Shown in pieces: positions 21,374 through 29,379 of a stretch of 64,000 nt of DNA (position 1 is its first letter; every line of letters starts with the position of its first letter). Both the position numbers and the translations under genes were made by a program. The stretch comes from Frateuria hangzhouensis (GTDB lineage: Bacteria > Pseudomonadota > Gammaproteobacteria > Xanthomonadales > Rhodanobacteraceae): contig NZ_JAPMIU010000013.1 of the NCBI RefSeq assembly GCF_026410505.1, positions 23,616 to 87,615 on the forward strand, written 5' to 3'. The notes beneath the pieces were generated by a model. The model saw only the letters and a list, made by a program, of their open reading frames with translations, did no database searches and was not told the origin of the DNA.

Positions 21374-21913
21374 ATGTTCATTCGAAACACCGCACTCGCT
21401 TTCGTCCTGGCCGCCAGCGCCCTGCTGGCCGCCTGTGGCAACGGATCGCACAACTCGACCACCATCGCCAACGGCGGCATCGTGGTCCGGGGTGACCAGG
21501 TCACCCTGCACGGCCACGGAGGCGCCGAGGCCACCCTCGATGCCGCCGGCAAGCTGGTGATCGACGGCCGCGCCGTGGCGGTCGATGCCGCCCAGCGGCA
21601 GTGGCTGCAGCAGTATTTCCAGGGCGCCCGGGCGGTGCGGGAGCACGGCCTGGCCACCGGCGAGGCGGGCGCGGCCGTCGCGGTGCAATCGCTGAAGAAC
21701 GCCGCAACCCACGTCACCGGCGGCGATAGCGGGCAGGCCGACGCCAGCCTCGAGGCCGCCACCACGCGGGTCGACCAGGAAGCGTCGAAGATCTGCCTGG
21801 ACATCCAGCAGATCCGCGCCGCGCAGGAACGCCTGAGCAGCTCCCTGGCCGCGTTCAAGCCCTTCGGCGGAATCATCGACGGCAGCGGGTTTGACTGCTC
21901 GAAGGACGCCTGA
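21374..21913 (+). CDS. Putative lipoprotein (DUF2884-like)
   Basis: The 179-residue product has a lipobox, LLAAC at about 16-20. The mature part (IVVRGDQVTLHG, AGKLVIDGRAVAVDAAQRQWLQQYFQGARAVREHGL) resembles YggN/DUF2884 proteins, a periplasmic family of unknown function; the match is by eye. AGGAGG precedes the start. It lies 22 bp after the permease, so it belongs to the same operon and may act with the transporter in the envelope. Confidence 0.65.
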   Translation: MFIRNTALAFVLAASALLAACGNGSHNSTTIANGGIVVRGDQVTLHGHGGAEATLDAAGKLVIDGRAVAVDAAQRQWLQQYFQGARAVREHGLATGEAGAAVAVQSLKNAATHVTGGDSGQADASLEAATTRVDQEASKICLDIQQIRAAQERLSSSLAAFKPFGGIIDGSGFDCSKDA

Positions 21914-21950
21914 CCGCCTGACCGGTTGCCGGAATCCATCGGAAGGAACG

Positions 21951-21973
21951 CCGCGGCGGGTTTCCCGCCGCGG
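21951..21973 (+). terminator. Strong stem-loop closing the YtrA-type operon
   Basis: A perfect 10-bp stem CCGCGGCGGG/CCCGCCGCGG with a TTT loop, about 40 bp after the lipoprotein stop. There is no T run downstream, so termination efficiency is uncertain; it may instead protect the 3' end. Confidence 0.5.
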
Positions 21974-22117
21974 CAAGCGCAGCCGCCCCGCCCGCCCGGC
22001 CGCGCGCTCGATCGACAGTCGAGGCGGCCAACGCCAGCCTCCGCCCAAGAGCCATTGCCAGTCATCCACGGCGGCCGAACCGGCCGCTGCCGTTCCCGCT
22101 GTCCCGAAGGAAAACCC

Positions 22118-22756
22118 ATGAACCTGCTGAAAGCCACGCTGGCCGCCGTGTTCCTCTGCATCGCCATGCCCGCCACCACGGTGCTCGCCGCAGTTCCCGC
22201 GCAGACCGTGCTGCTGGTCGGGGACAGCCTAAGTTCGGCCCACCGCGTGCCGGTGGCATCGGGCTGGGTGAGCCTGCTCACTCGCCGCCTGCAGGCGAGC
22301 GCCGCCACGCCGCCGACGATCGTCAACGCCAGCCGCGGCGGCAAGACCATGGCCGATGCAATCGCCGAACTCCCGGGACTGCTGGCTCGCCATCATCCGC
22401 AGGCGGTGATCCTGGAACTGGGCGGCAACGACGCCATCCTCGGCGCCACCGAAACGCAGCTGAGCCACGACCTGTCCCGCTTGATCGATATGGCCCACGA
22501 TGCCGGCGCGCGCGTGGCGGTGCTCGGCTTCGAGATTCCGCCGAAGCTGGACCACGACCGATGCGCCGCACGGTTGCGCGGTGTCTATCGGCAAGTGGCA
22601 CACGACAAGGGCGTCGTCCTGCTGCCCTCGCTGATGGCCGGCGTCTCCAACCAGCCGGCGCTGCTGCTCGATGACGGCGTCCACCCGACGGCCACGGCCC
22701 AGGCGAGATTGCTGGACAACGCATGGAGCACGCTCAAGCCGTTCCTTCTGGATTGA
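22118..22756 (+). CDS. Exported SGNH esterase (TesA/arylesterase type)
   Basis: The 212-residue product has a signal peptide (ends TTVLAAVPA) and SGNH blocks: GDSLSSAH with the nucleophile Ser, the block II Gly, GGND (about 105-108) and DGVHP with the catalytic Asp and His. This is the layout of TesA/arylesterases, which hydrolyse thioesters and carboxyl esters in the periplasm. The ATG at 22118 was chosen for the signal peptide. It follows the YtrA operon by about 200 bp containing a stem-loop, so it is probably transcribed separately. Confidence 0.88.
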   Translation: MNLLKATLAAVFLCIAMPATTVLAAVPAQTVLLVGDSLSSAHRVPVASGWVSLLTRRLQASAATPPTIVNASRGGKTMADAIAELPGLLARHHPQAVILELGGNDAILGATETQLSHDLSRLIDMAHDAGARVAVLGFEIPPKLDHDRCAARLRGVYRQVAHDKGVVLLPSLMAGVSNQPALLLDDGVHPTATAQARLLDNAWSTLKPFLLD

Positions 22757-22833
22757 ATCCCGCAGGACGGTCCGGTAACCGCGCGGGCCGCCGTATTGAT
22801 GTCCGAAAGCGGCGAGTTCCGCGCCCGGGGCAG

Positions 22834-22842
22834 TGCTAGCCT
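22834..22842 (+). promoter_or_regulatory. Extended -10, leaderless type, for the ada-alkA gene
   Basis: TGCTAGCCT is an extended -10 that ends 7 nt before the ATG at 22850. Transcription would begin at the start codon, and no Shine-Dalgarno is visible. Confidence 0.5.
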
Positions 22843-22849
22843 GCAACGC

Positions 22850-24340
22850 ATGCCCGCACCCACCGCCCTGCCCGACCCGCATGTCTGCGAACAGGCGCGC
22901 CTGAGCCGCGACGCCCGCTTCGACGGATTGTTCTTTACCGCCGTGACCAGCACGCGCATCTACTGCCGTCCGGTGTGCCCGGCGCCGGCGCCCAAGCCTT
23001 CGAACGTACGCTATTACGCCAACGCCGCGGCCGCCGAGGCCGACGGCTTTCGACCGTGCCTGCGCTGCCGGCCGGAGCTGGCACCCGGCAATCCGGCGTG
23101 GCAGCGGGGCGAACACGTGGTGTCGCGCGCGTTGACGCTGATCGACGACGGCGCGCTGACCGAAGGTTCGCTCGATGGCCTGGCGACCCGCGTCGGCGTG
23201 GGTGCACGGCAGCTGCGCCGGCTGTTCGTCGAGCACCTGGGCGCACCGCCGCTCAGTGTGCACACCACGCGCCGGCTGCTGTTCGCCAAGCAGCTGCTGA
23301 CCGAAACCACGCTGCCGGTGACCGAGGTGGCGCTGGCGTCCGGCTTCGGCAGCCTGCGCCGCTTCAACGCCGCGTTTGCCCAGGCCAACCGGATCGCGCC
23401 GCGCGAGCTGCGCAGGCAGCCGCACGCCATCCAGGCCGGCGATGCACTGGTGCTCCGCCTGGGCTACCGGCCGCCGTACGACTTTCAGGGCGTGCTGGAT
23501 TTCCTGCGCATGCGCGCGCTGCCCGGCATCGAGCAGGTCCAGGCGCATGCCTATGCGCGCGTGTTCGGCCCCGCCGACGCACCCGGCTGGCTGCGCCTGT
23601 CGGCCTGGCCCGACGGACACGCGCTCAAGCTGGAACTGCATTGCCCGCAGCCGGCCCGGCTTCTGCCGTTGGTGGCGCGGTTGCGGCGCATGTTCGACCT
23701 GGACGCCGAACCCTGCGCGATCGCCGCCACGCTCGGCGCCGGCGGCGTACTCGCGCCGCTGCTGCGCAAGCGCCCGGGGCTGCGCCTGCCCGGCGGCTGG
23801 GATGGGTTCGAGATCGCCGTACGCGCGGTACTCGGGCAACAGATCAGCGTGGCCGCGGCGCGCACGCTGGCCGCGCGGATCGTGCAGCGCTGGGGCGAAC
23901 CGCTGGCGGTTCCGGCGCTGCCTGGCCTAGAGCGGTTGTTTCCCACGCCCGAGCGACTGGCGGAGGCCGACCTGCGGGAGGTGGGCGTGATCAACGCCCG
24001 CGCGGAAACCATCCGCGGCATCGCGCGCGCCTTGCTGGAGGGCCGTGCGGATTTCCGCGCCGAGCAGCCGCTGGACGAGTTCGTAGCGCGCTGGACCGCA
24101 CTGCCAGGAATCGGCGAGTGGACCGCTCACTACATGGCAATGCGCGCGTTGAGCCATCCGGATGCCTTCCCCGCGGCTGATCTGATCCTGCGCCGCGCCG
24201 CGGCCGGCGACGGCGGCGAGTTGAGCACCCGCGCCCTTTCGGTCATGGCTGACGCGTGGCGGCCCTGGCGCGCCTACGCGGTGATGCACCTTTGGCGCAG
24301 CGTGGCCGATCAGGCGCAACCGTCGAGGAAGCGCGCGTGA
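22850..24340 (+). CDS. Ada-AlkA fusion: methylphosphotriester sensor and 3-methyladenine glycosylase
   Basis: The 496-residue product joins three modules. Residues about 1-85 are the Ada zinc domain with C39, C43, C70 and C73 (IYCRPVCP and FRPCLRCRPE). About 95-195 is an AraC-type helix-turn-helix. About 205-490 is AlkA, with its N-terminal domain, AVLGQQISVAAARTLA, the LPGIGEWTAHY hairpin and the catalytic Asp in FPAADLILRR. It would sense alkylated phosphate and excise alkylated bases in one polypeptide. The Ada O6-methylguanine domain is absent and is supplied by ogt downstream. Confidence 0.93.
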   Translation: MPAPTALPDPHVCEQARLSRDARFDGLFFTAVTSTRIYCRPVCPAPAPKPSNVRYYANAAAAEADGFRPCLRCRPELAPGNPAWQRGEHVVSRALTLIDDGALTEGSLDGLATRVGVGARQLRRLFVEHLGAPPLSVHTTRRLLFAKQLLTETTLPVTEVALASGFGSLRRFNAAFAQANRIAPRELRRQPHAIQAGDALVLRLGYRPPYDFQGVLDFLRMRALPGIEQVQAHAYARVFGPADAPGWLRLSAWPDGHALKLELHCPQPARLLPLVARLRRMFDLDAEPCAIAATLGAGGVLAPLLRKRPGLRLPGGWDGFEIAVRAVLGQQISVAAARTLAARIVQRWGEPLAVPALPGLERLFPTPERLAEADLREVGVINARAETIRGIARALLEGRADFRAEQPLDEFVARWTALPGIGEWTAHYMAMRALSHPDAFPAADLILRRAAAGDGGELSTRALSVMADAWRPWRAYAVMHLWRSVADQAQPSRKRA

Positions 24341-24350
24341 GTGCGTACCA

Positions 24351-24389
24351 GGGCCTTCGACTTCGCTGCGCTGCGCTCAGGGCGAACGG
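24351..24389. repeat. Family D intergenic repeat, inverted copy
   Basis: GGGCCTTCGACTTCGCTGCG through GCTCAGGGCGAACGG, the reverse of the copy at 24495-24538. The two face each other across about 105 bp between the ada-alkA and ogt genes. Confidence 0.8.
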
Positions 24390-24494
24390 TTGGAAAGATC
24401 TGTTTTCCCGAGTGCAACACCCGCACCGCTCGCGTCACTGGGCGCGGACCCTCGCCCACCACCGCTCGCCCCGAGCCAATCCCTGACCTACCAT

Positions 24495-24538
24495 CGTTCG
24501 CCCTGAGCGTAGGCCGCAGGGCCGAAGTCGAAGGGCCC
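24495..24538. repeat. Family D intergenic repeat
   Basis: CGTTCGCCCTGAGCGTAGG through CCGAAGTCGAAGGGCCC, ending about 20 bp before ogt. It is a near-complete copy of family D. Confidence 0.8.
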
Positions 24539-24557
24539 ACAACGTAGAAACACCACC

Positions 24558-25067
24558 ATGAGTCCTGTCTGGTACGACAACCTGCCCACCCCGATCGGGC
24601 GGCTGCGCCTGGTCGCCGACGAGCATGGCCTGCGCGAGGTCTGGTTCGAGACCGGTCGCCACCAGCGCGAGCCCGAATCGTCGTGGACGCACTCGCCGCC
24701 GGCGCTCGCCTTCGCGCGCGAGCAACTGGAGGAGTACTTCGCCGGCACCCGCCAACTGTTCGAACTGCCATTGCATCCGCGCGGCACACCCTTCCAGTTG
24801 GCGGTGTGGCAGGAGCTGGAACGCATCCCCTATGGCGCGACCATCAGCTACGGCGAGCTGGCCAGGCGCATCGGCCAGCCGCAGGCGATGCGCGCCGTCG
24901 GCGCAGCCAACGGACGCAACCCGCTGCCGATCGTGCTGCCCTGCCACCGCGTGATTGGCACCAACGGCAGCCTCACCGGTTTCGGCGGAGGCCTGCCGAC
25001 CAAACGATTCCTGCTGGCGATGGAAGAAGGCGTGGCACGCGGCGACCTGTTCGGCCTGGTCAACTGA
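24558..25067 (+). CDS. ogt: Methylated-DNA-protein-cysteine methyltransferase
   Basis: The 169-residue product carries the acceptor motif LPCHRV with C129 and the upstream helix-turn-helix (GTPFQLAVWQELERIPYGATISYGELA). It removes methyl or alkyl groups from O6-alkylguanine in a single suicide transfer. It has the Ogt size and lacks the Ada regulatory domains. It follows the Ada-AlkA fusion; the two together cover the adaptive response to alkylation, though a repeat-filled 217-bp gap separates them. Confidence 0.95.
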   Translation: MSPVWYDNLPTPIGRLRLVADEHGLREVWFETGRHQREPESSWTHSPPALAFAREQLEEYFAGTRQLFELPLHPRGTPFQLAVWQELERIPYGATISYGELARRIGQPQAMRAVGAANGRNPLPIVLPCHRVIGTNGSLTGFGGGLPTKRFLLAMEEGVARGDLFGLVN

Positions 25068-25109
25068 CCGTCCCCCCCAACCCTCCCTGCAAGCGGGGGG
25101 CGAGCACGT

Positions 25110-25136
25110 AGGAGCGTCCTTGGGCGCGACCGCGAG
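25110..25136. repeat. GTAG-headed REP, single copy, family C
   Basis: GTAGGAGCGTCCTTGGGCGC followed by GACCGCGA is a lone family C element. The complete inverted pair lies at 54318-54398. One change (T for C) breaks a stem pair here. Confidence 0.75.
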
Positions 25137-25171
25137 CCACCAGCGTCTGCGCGTTCGCACGCTCCCCGGAA

Positions 25172-25594
25172 TCAGTCGCCGCTGCGCGACGACGCGGGCG
25201 CTTCGCCCGAATGCACCACCGGCGGCGCCACGGCACTCTGGTAGCGATCCAGCAAATCCTGCTGGCGTGCGCGATACAGCTCGCGCTGGGTCTGGTCGGC
25301 CTGGTCCAGCCGCGCGGCGTGCAGCGGGTCGGCCTGGTGCGGCCGGCGTACGGTATCCATTTGGCCCTGCCGCAGCTGCTCCTCGATCCGGTTCTTCTGC
25401 AACCGGTCGAGCACCTGGTGTTCGCGCACGGTCTGCTGGAACCGGATATTGGCCGGCGGGCGCACGACGATCACGGGCCGCGGCGCCACCGGCCGCGGCG
25501 GCGGCTGCGCCTGCCAGGCGCAGGCCAACGCGGGCAGCGCCAGCGCGAAGGCAGCCGGCCACAGGCGAAGCGATGCACGGGTTTTGAGAGACAT
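25172..25594 (-). CDS. Hypothetical exported protein
   Basis: I do not recognise a family. The 140-residue product has a signal peptide (MSLKTRASLRLWPAAFALALPALACA), a Pro-rich stretch (PPPRPVAPRPVIVV, about 31-44) and a Gln/Arg-rich probable helix or coiled coil (about 50-120). It has no Cys in the mature part. An alternative ATG lies 11 codons upstream at 25627 but would spoil the signal peptide. It is divergent from the phosphodiesterase gene with 48 bp between starts. Confidence 0.6.
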   Translation of the reverse strand: MSLKTRASLRLWPAAFALALPALACAWQAQPPPRPVAPRPVIVVRPPANIRFQQTVREHQVLDRLQKNRIEEQLRQGQMDTVRRPHQADPLHAARLDQADQTQRELYRARQQDLLDRYQSAVAPPVVHSGEAPASSRSGD

Positions 25595-25642
25595 GGAGGG
25601 CGATGCGATGATGCAGGGTTGGTTCATCGTACGAGTCGCCCT

Positions 25643-26884
25643 ATGAAAATCCTGTTTCGCGTGATGTGCTGCCTGGCGCTGGTGTTCAGCGCCGGTTGCG
25701 CCACCACCCCGCCTCCAGCCACCCGCCCGGCGCCCTTGCTGCTGGTTTCCATCGACGGGTTCCGCACCGACTACCTCGAACGCGACCTGACGCCCACCCT
25801 GGCGATGCTCGCGCGCGATGGCGTGCAGGCGTCCATGCAACCGTCCTTCCCCTCGCTCACCTTCCCCAACCACTACACGCTCGTGACCGGACTGCGTCCG
25901 GATCACCACGGCATCGTCAACAACACGATGTACGACGCGCGGCTGGGCAAATTCTCGCTGCACAACCGCAAGGCGGTGAGCGACGGCCGCTGGTGGGCCG
26001 AAGGCACGCCGCTGTGGGAAACCGCCGACCGCCACGGCCTGCGTACCGCGACGATGTTCTGGCCGGGCTCGGAGGCGGACATCCACGGCCGCCACCCGGA
26101 CTACTGGAAGCCCTACGACGGTGCCGTGACGCCGATCCAGCGGGTCGACCAAGTACTGGCCTGGCTGGACCTGCCGCCGCCCCAGCGGCCGGCTTTCCTG
26201 ACCTTGTACTTCGACGCTGTCGACCACGCCGGCCATCAATACGGGCCGGACTCGCCGCAGGTCGACCAGGCCCTGCGCGACACCGACCAGGCGCTGGCGC
26301 GGCTGATCGCGGGGCTCAGGCAGCGCGACCTGCTCGAGCACATCAACCTGATCGTGCTGGCCGACCACGGCATGGCATCCACCCCGCTGGAGCACAGCGT
26401 GCTGATCGAGCGCGAGCTCGACCTGGACGACGTGCAGGTCGTGAGCCTGGGCGTGCTGGCCGGTTTCAATCCCAAACCGGGACGCGATTTCGCGGCCATC
26501 GAGACGAAGCTGGAGCGCCCGCATCCGCACATGCAGTGCTGGGACAGGAGCCGCGTGCCGGCGCGCCTGGCCTATGGCCACAACCCGCGCGTGCCGCAAC
26601 TGCTGTGCCTGGCCAAGGTGGGCTGGCGCATCACCACCGCGCAGTGGCTGGCTTCGCACAAGGGCCGTATCAGCCTGGGCGAGCACGGCTACGACAACGC
26701 CGCACCGCAGATGCAGGCGCTGTTCGTCGCACACGGTCCGGCCTTCCGCGACGGCGCCACGGTGCCGCCCTTCCCCAACGTGGACGTCTATCCGCTGATG
26801 GTGCACCTGCTCGACCTGCCGCCGCAGCCGAGCGATGGGGACTACGACGCGGTCAAGGGCATGCTGGTGCCCTCGGCGCGGTAG
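25643..26884 (+). CDS. Nucleotide pyrophosphatase/phosphodiesterase lipoprotein (NPP-type)
   Basis: The 413-residue product has a lipobox (VFSAGC, C19) and an alkaline-phosphatase-like NPP fold: metal-binding SIDGFR (D38), nucleophile T73 in FPSLTFPNHYTLVTG, FDAVDHAGHQYGPDS and LADHGMAS. NPP enzymes cleave nucleotide or lipid phosphodiesters; in xanthomonads the family acts outside the inner membrane. It should be an outer-membrane-anchored hydrolase. The ATG at 25643 was chosen because it gives the lipobox. Substrate cannot be read from sequence. Confidence 0.9.
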   Translation: MKILFRVMCCLALVFSAGCATTPPPATRPAPLLLVSIDGFRTDYLERDLTPTLAMLARDGVQASMQPSFPSLTFPNHYTLVTGLRPDHHGIVNNTMYDARLGKFSLHNRKAVSDGRWWAEGTPLWETADRHGLRTATMFWPGSEADIHGRHPDYWKPYDGAVTPIQRVDQVLAWLDLPPPQRPAFLTLYFDAVDHAGHQYGPDSPQVDQALRDTDQALARLIAGLRQRDLLEHINLIVLADHGMASTPLEHSVLIERELDLDDVQVVSLGVLAGFNPKPGRDFAAIETKLERPHPHMQCWDRSRVPARLAYGHNPRVPQLLCLAKVGWRITTAQWLASHKGRISLGEHGYDNAAPQMQALFVAHGPAFRDGATVPPFPNVDVYPLMVHLLDLPPQPSDGDYDAVKGMLVPSAR

Positions 26885-26889
26885 CGACG

Positions 26890-26930
26890 CTTCGACTTCG
26901 GCACTGAGCGCCTATGCTCAGCGCGAACGG
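26890..26930. repeat. Family D intergenic repeat, inverted copy
   Basis: CTTCGACTTCGGCACTGAGC through GCGCGAACGG. It carries an internal ACTGAGCGC/GCTCAGCGC duplication and is followed by a run of seven T. Confidence 0.7.
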
Positions 26931-27048
26931 ATTTTTTTCCCGCCCGTTCGTCGCTGAGCGATTTTCCAACCGTTCGCCTGAGCGATTTTTCCAATCGTGC
27001 GTGTTGACGCCTTTCCAAACCTTCGCCATGGCGCCTTTTCAAACCGTT
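26931..27048. repeat. Tandem array of decayed half-units of family D
   Basis: Four consecutive units of about 24-27 bp, each of the form CCGTTCGCC-TGAGCG-(A)TTTTTCCAA, become progressively less similar and lead into a complete family D copy at 27044. The pieces start at about 26943, 26969, 26995 and 27020. No coding potential is seen. Confidence 0.6.
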
Positions 27049-27088
27049 CGCCCTGAGCGTAGCCGCGCGGCGTCGAAGTCGAAGGGCC
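27044..27088. repeat. Family D intergenic repeat
   Basis: CCGTTCGCCCTGAGCGTAGC through CGTCGAAGTCGAAGGGCC, ending 7 bp from the MFS stop codon. It is the intact member at the end of the tandem array. Confidence 0.8.
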
Positions 27089-27094
27089 GCCACG

Positions 27095-28357
27095 CTACGG
27101 CAACGGCGGCTCGGTCCCCGGCGACGGCGGCCCTGGCAGCGGCCGCAGGTAATACAGCCGCCAGGCAATCAGCAACCCGGCCAGCACCATCGCACCGATG
27201 AATGCCGCCACGCCATTCCAGCCGCGCGCCGCATAGAACAACCCGCCGCCGGCACCGGCGAGGCTCGAACCCATGTAATAGGCGAACAGATACAGCGAGG
27301 ATGCCTGCGCCTTGGCATTGCCGGCGCGCCGGCCGACCCAGCTGCTCACGATCGAGTGCCCGCCGAAGAAGCCGAAGGTGATGGCCACCACGCCGGCGAT
27401 CACCAGCACCAGCGAGTCGAACGCGGTCAGCCCCACGCCGGCGAGCATCAACGCGAAGGTCGTCCACAGCACGCGCCGGCGCCCCAGCCGGCCGGCCAGA
27501 TGGCCCATCCAGGCGGAGCTGAAGGTGCCGATCAGGTACACGCTGAAAATCAGCCCGACCGCCGCCTGGCTCAAGCTGTACGGCGGCGCCAGCAGTCGGT
27601 AGCCGATGTAGTTGTAGACGGTGACGAAGGCGCCCAGCAGCAGGAAGCCCTCGACGAACATCCACGGCAGGCCGGCATCGCGAAACACGCCGGCGAAACG
27701 CGCCAGCAGCGTGCGCAGCCGCAATGGCTGGCGCTCGAAATGCCGCGACGGCGGCAGCATACGCCAGAACATCAGCCCCGAGGCCAGGCCGATGCCGGCC
27801 ACCACCACCACGCCCACGCGCCAGTCGAAAAAGTCCGCCAGCACGCCGGTCACCAGCCGTCCGCCCATGCCGCCGATGGCGTTGCCACTGATGTAAAGGC
27901 CCATGCCGAGGCCGATGGAGTCGGGGTGCATCTCCTCGCTCAGCCAGGTCATCGCCACCGCCGGCAGTCCGCTGAGGCTCAGGCCAAGCAAGGTGCGCAA
28001 CACCAGCAGGCTGGTCCAGCCCGGCATCAACGCGGTCAGCAGGACCAGTGCCGCCGAGGCGATCAGCGACACGGTCATCACCGACTTGCGTCCGTAGGCA
28101 TCGGAAACGGCGCCGGCAAACAGCATCGCGAAGGCCAGCACGCCGGTGGTCAGCGAGAGCGACAACGCGCTGGTCGCCGCGCTGACGCCGTAGTCCTTGC
28201 TGAATTCGGGCATCAGCGGCTGCACGCAATACAGCAGCCCGAAGGTGGCGATGCCGGCGGCAAACAGGGCCAGGTTGGCGCGCCGGAACAACGGCGTGCC
28301 GTGGCGGATCAGCGATCCGTCGTCAGTGCCGGCGACCGGCACGGAGGGAACATTCAT
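27095..28357 (-). CDS. MFS transporter (YnfM-like)
   Basis: The 420-residue product has about 12 hydrophobic segments. The N-terminal FGLLYCVQPLMPEFSKDYGVS and the loop DAYGRKSVM match the YnfM/AraJ-like drug:H+ antiporter branch of the major facilitator superfamily. It is an inner-membrane exporter, probably of small organic compounds; the substrate is unknown. The ATG at 28357 (MNVPSVPVAG) gives a normal length; the open frame continues upstream over repeats. It stands alone. Confidence 0.85.
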   Translation of the reverse strand: MNVPSVPVAGTDDGSLIRHGTPLFRRANLALFAAGIATFGLLYCVQPLMPEFSKDYGVSAATSALSLSLTTGVLAFAMLFAGAVSDAYGRKSVMTVSLIASAALVLLTALMPGWTSLLVLRTLLGLSLSGLPAVAMTWLSEEMHPDSIGLGMGLYISGNAIGGMGGRLVTGVLADFFDWRVGVVVVAGIGLASGLMFWRMLPPSRHFERQPLRLRTLLARFAGVFRDAGLPWMFVEGFLLLGAFVTVYNYIGYRLLAPPYSLSQAAVGLIFSVYLIGTFSSAWMGHLAGRLGRRRVLWTTFALMLAGVGLTAFDSLVLVIAGVVAITFGFFGGHSIVSSWVGRRAGNAKAQASSLYLFAYYMGSSLAGAGGGLFYAARGWNGVAAFIGAMVLAGLLIAWRLYYLRPLPGPPSPGTEPPLP

Positions 28358-28689
28358 CGGCTGCCTTCGGCGGGCCGTGGGGGGAGTTGCCATTGTCCTC
28401 CGCAAGGTCGTCCCGGGCCAGCGCGTGAATTGCCAGGACCGGGCGACGGCTTGACCCTCTCCCTGCGCGAAGAGCGCCGGGGCGAGGAGGGCGAACTCGC
28501 GGCAACGGATGCGCCACCGACTGCCCCTGCTTTCATGTGGCACCCTGTCAGCCGAACTCCCCCACCACCGTTCGCTCTGAGCGTAGCGCAGCGAAGCCGA
28601 AGGGCCCGCGCGCACCAAATCCTCCGGCTTCGGCTGCTGCCGGGCATACGCCGGGGACGAACGGACACCTGAAGGCACCCAGTCCCGCC
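28358..28689. other. Gene-free stretch with one family D repeat
   Basis: This 332-bp divergent region holds a family D copy at 28568-28607 and otherwise no gene that I can support. It must contain the promoters for the MFS gene and the lipoprotein gene, but I cannot place them with confidence. Confidence 0.5.
28568..28607. repeat. Family D intergenic repeat
   Basis: CCGTTCGCTCTGAGCGTAGC followed by GCAGCGAAGCCGAAGGGCCC, a near-complete copy. Confidence 0.8.
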
Positions 28690-29310
28690 ATGCACCGCTA
28701 CGAGCCACTCCTGCTGCTTTCGCTGATCCTGCTGGCCTCGTGCCAAGGGCGCACGGACCATTCCCTTCCCGTGCCGCCGCCGGCGCCTCCGGCTGCATCA
28801 CCTGCGATCGTCGACACCACGCACGGCTTTCGCATCGCCGTACCGCCGGACATGCAGGTGCGCCGCGACTTCCGTCGCAGCTACCTCGCCAATGGCCAGT
28901 GGAAGGCGTACGCCACCGGCGACGATCACGGCACCCCGGCGCTGGCGCTGGTGCTGGAAGGTTCCAACGCGATCACTGCCGCCGAGCTGCGCATCGGCAT
29001 CGGCCAGGATGCCGAGGCGCTGGCGCATTGCCTGGACGTGCCGGCCACCGCCGTGCCGGCGCAGGCCACGCAGGTCACGCTCGCGGGCGTGCGGTTCAAC
29101 CGGTTCCATGCCGCCGACGCGGCGATGAGCCACTATCTGGACGTGGAGGCCTACCGGGCGGTCCATGCCGGACGCTGCTACGCGATCGACCTGTTGATCA
29201 CCGGTACGCGCCCGGAGGTCTACGACCCGCCGGCGACGCCGCCGTTCGGACGCGAAGCCGCGTTGAAGCGCCTGCGTGCGGCGCTCAGAGGCCTGCGCTT
29301 CATCGACTGA
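28690..29310 (+). CDS. Putative lipoprotein, unknown function
   Basis: The 206-residue product has a lipobox (LLASC at about 14-18) and then a Pro/Ala linker (VPPPAPPAASPA). The mature domain, with HGFRIAVPPDMQVRRDFRRSY and two Cys (AHCLDV, GRCYAID), looks like a compact globular domain; I do not recognise a named family. The ATG at 28690 was chosen for the lipobox. It stands alone and ends at a family A REP pair. Confidence 0.7.
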   Translation: MHRYEPLLLLSLILLASCQGRTDHSLPVPPPAPPAASPAIVDTTHGFRIAVPPDMQVRRDFRRSYLANGQWKAYATGDDHGTPALALVLEGSNAITAAELRIGIGQDAEALAHCLDVPATAVPAQATQVTLAGVRFNRFHAADAAMSHYLDVEAYRAVHAGRCYAIDLLITGTRPEVYDPPATPPFGREAALKRLRAALRGLRFID

Positions 29311-29321
29311 CTATCCCGCTC

Positions 29322-29379
29322 GCAGGGTGGGCTTCAGCCCACTGGCCACCCCGCGATGGTGGGCTGAAGCCCACCCTAC
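29322..29379. repeat. REP pair, family A
   Basis: Two inverted family A copies; the left head reads GCAG, the right ends CTAC. The last base abuts the hutF stop codon at 29380, so hutF and the lipoprotein gene converge on it. Confidence 0.9.

Noticed and set aside
26931..27088. The tandem units as a CRISPR array
   Set aside because: The units are contiguous and diverged, without unique spacers of constant length, and no cas genes are near.
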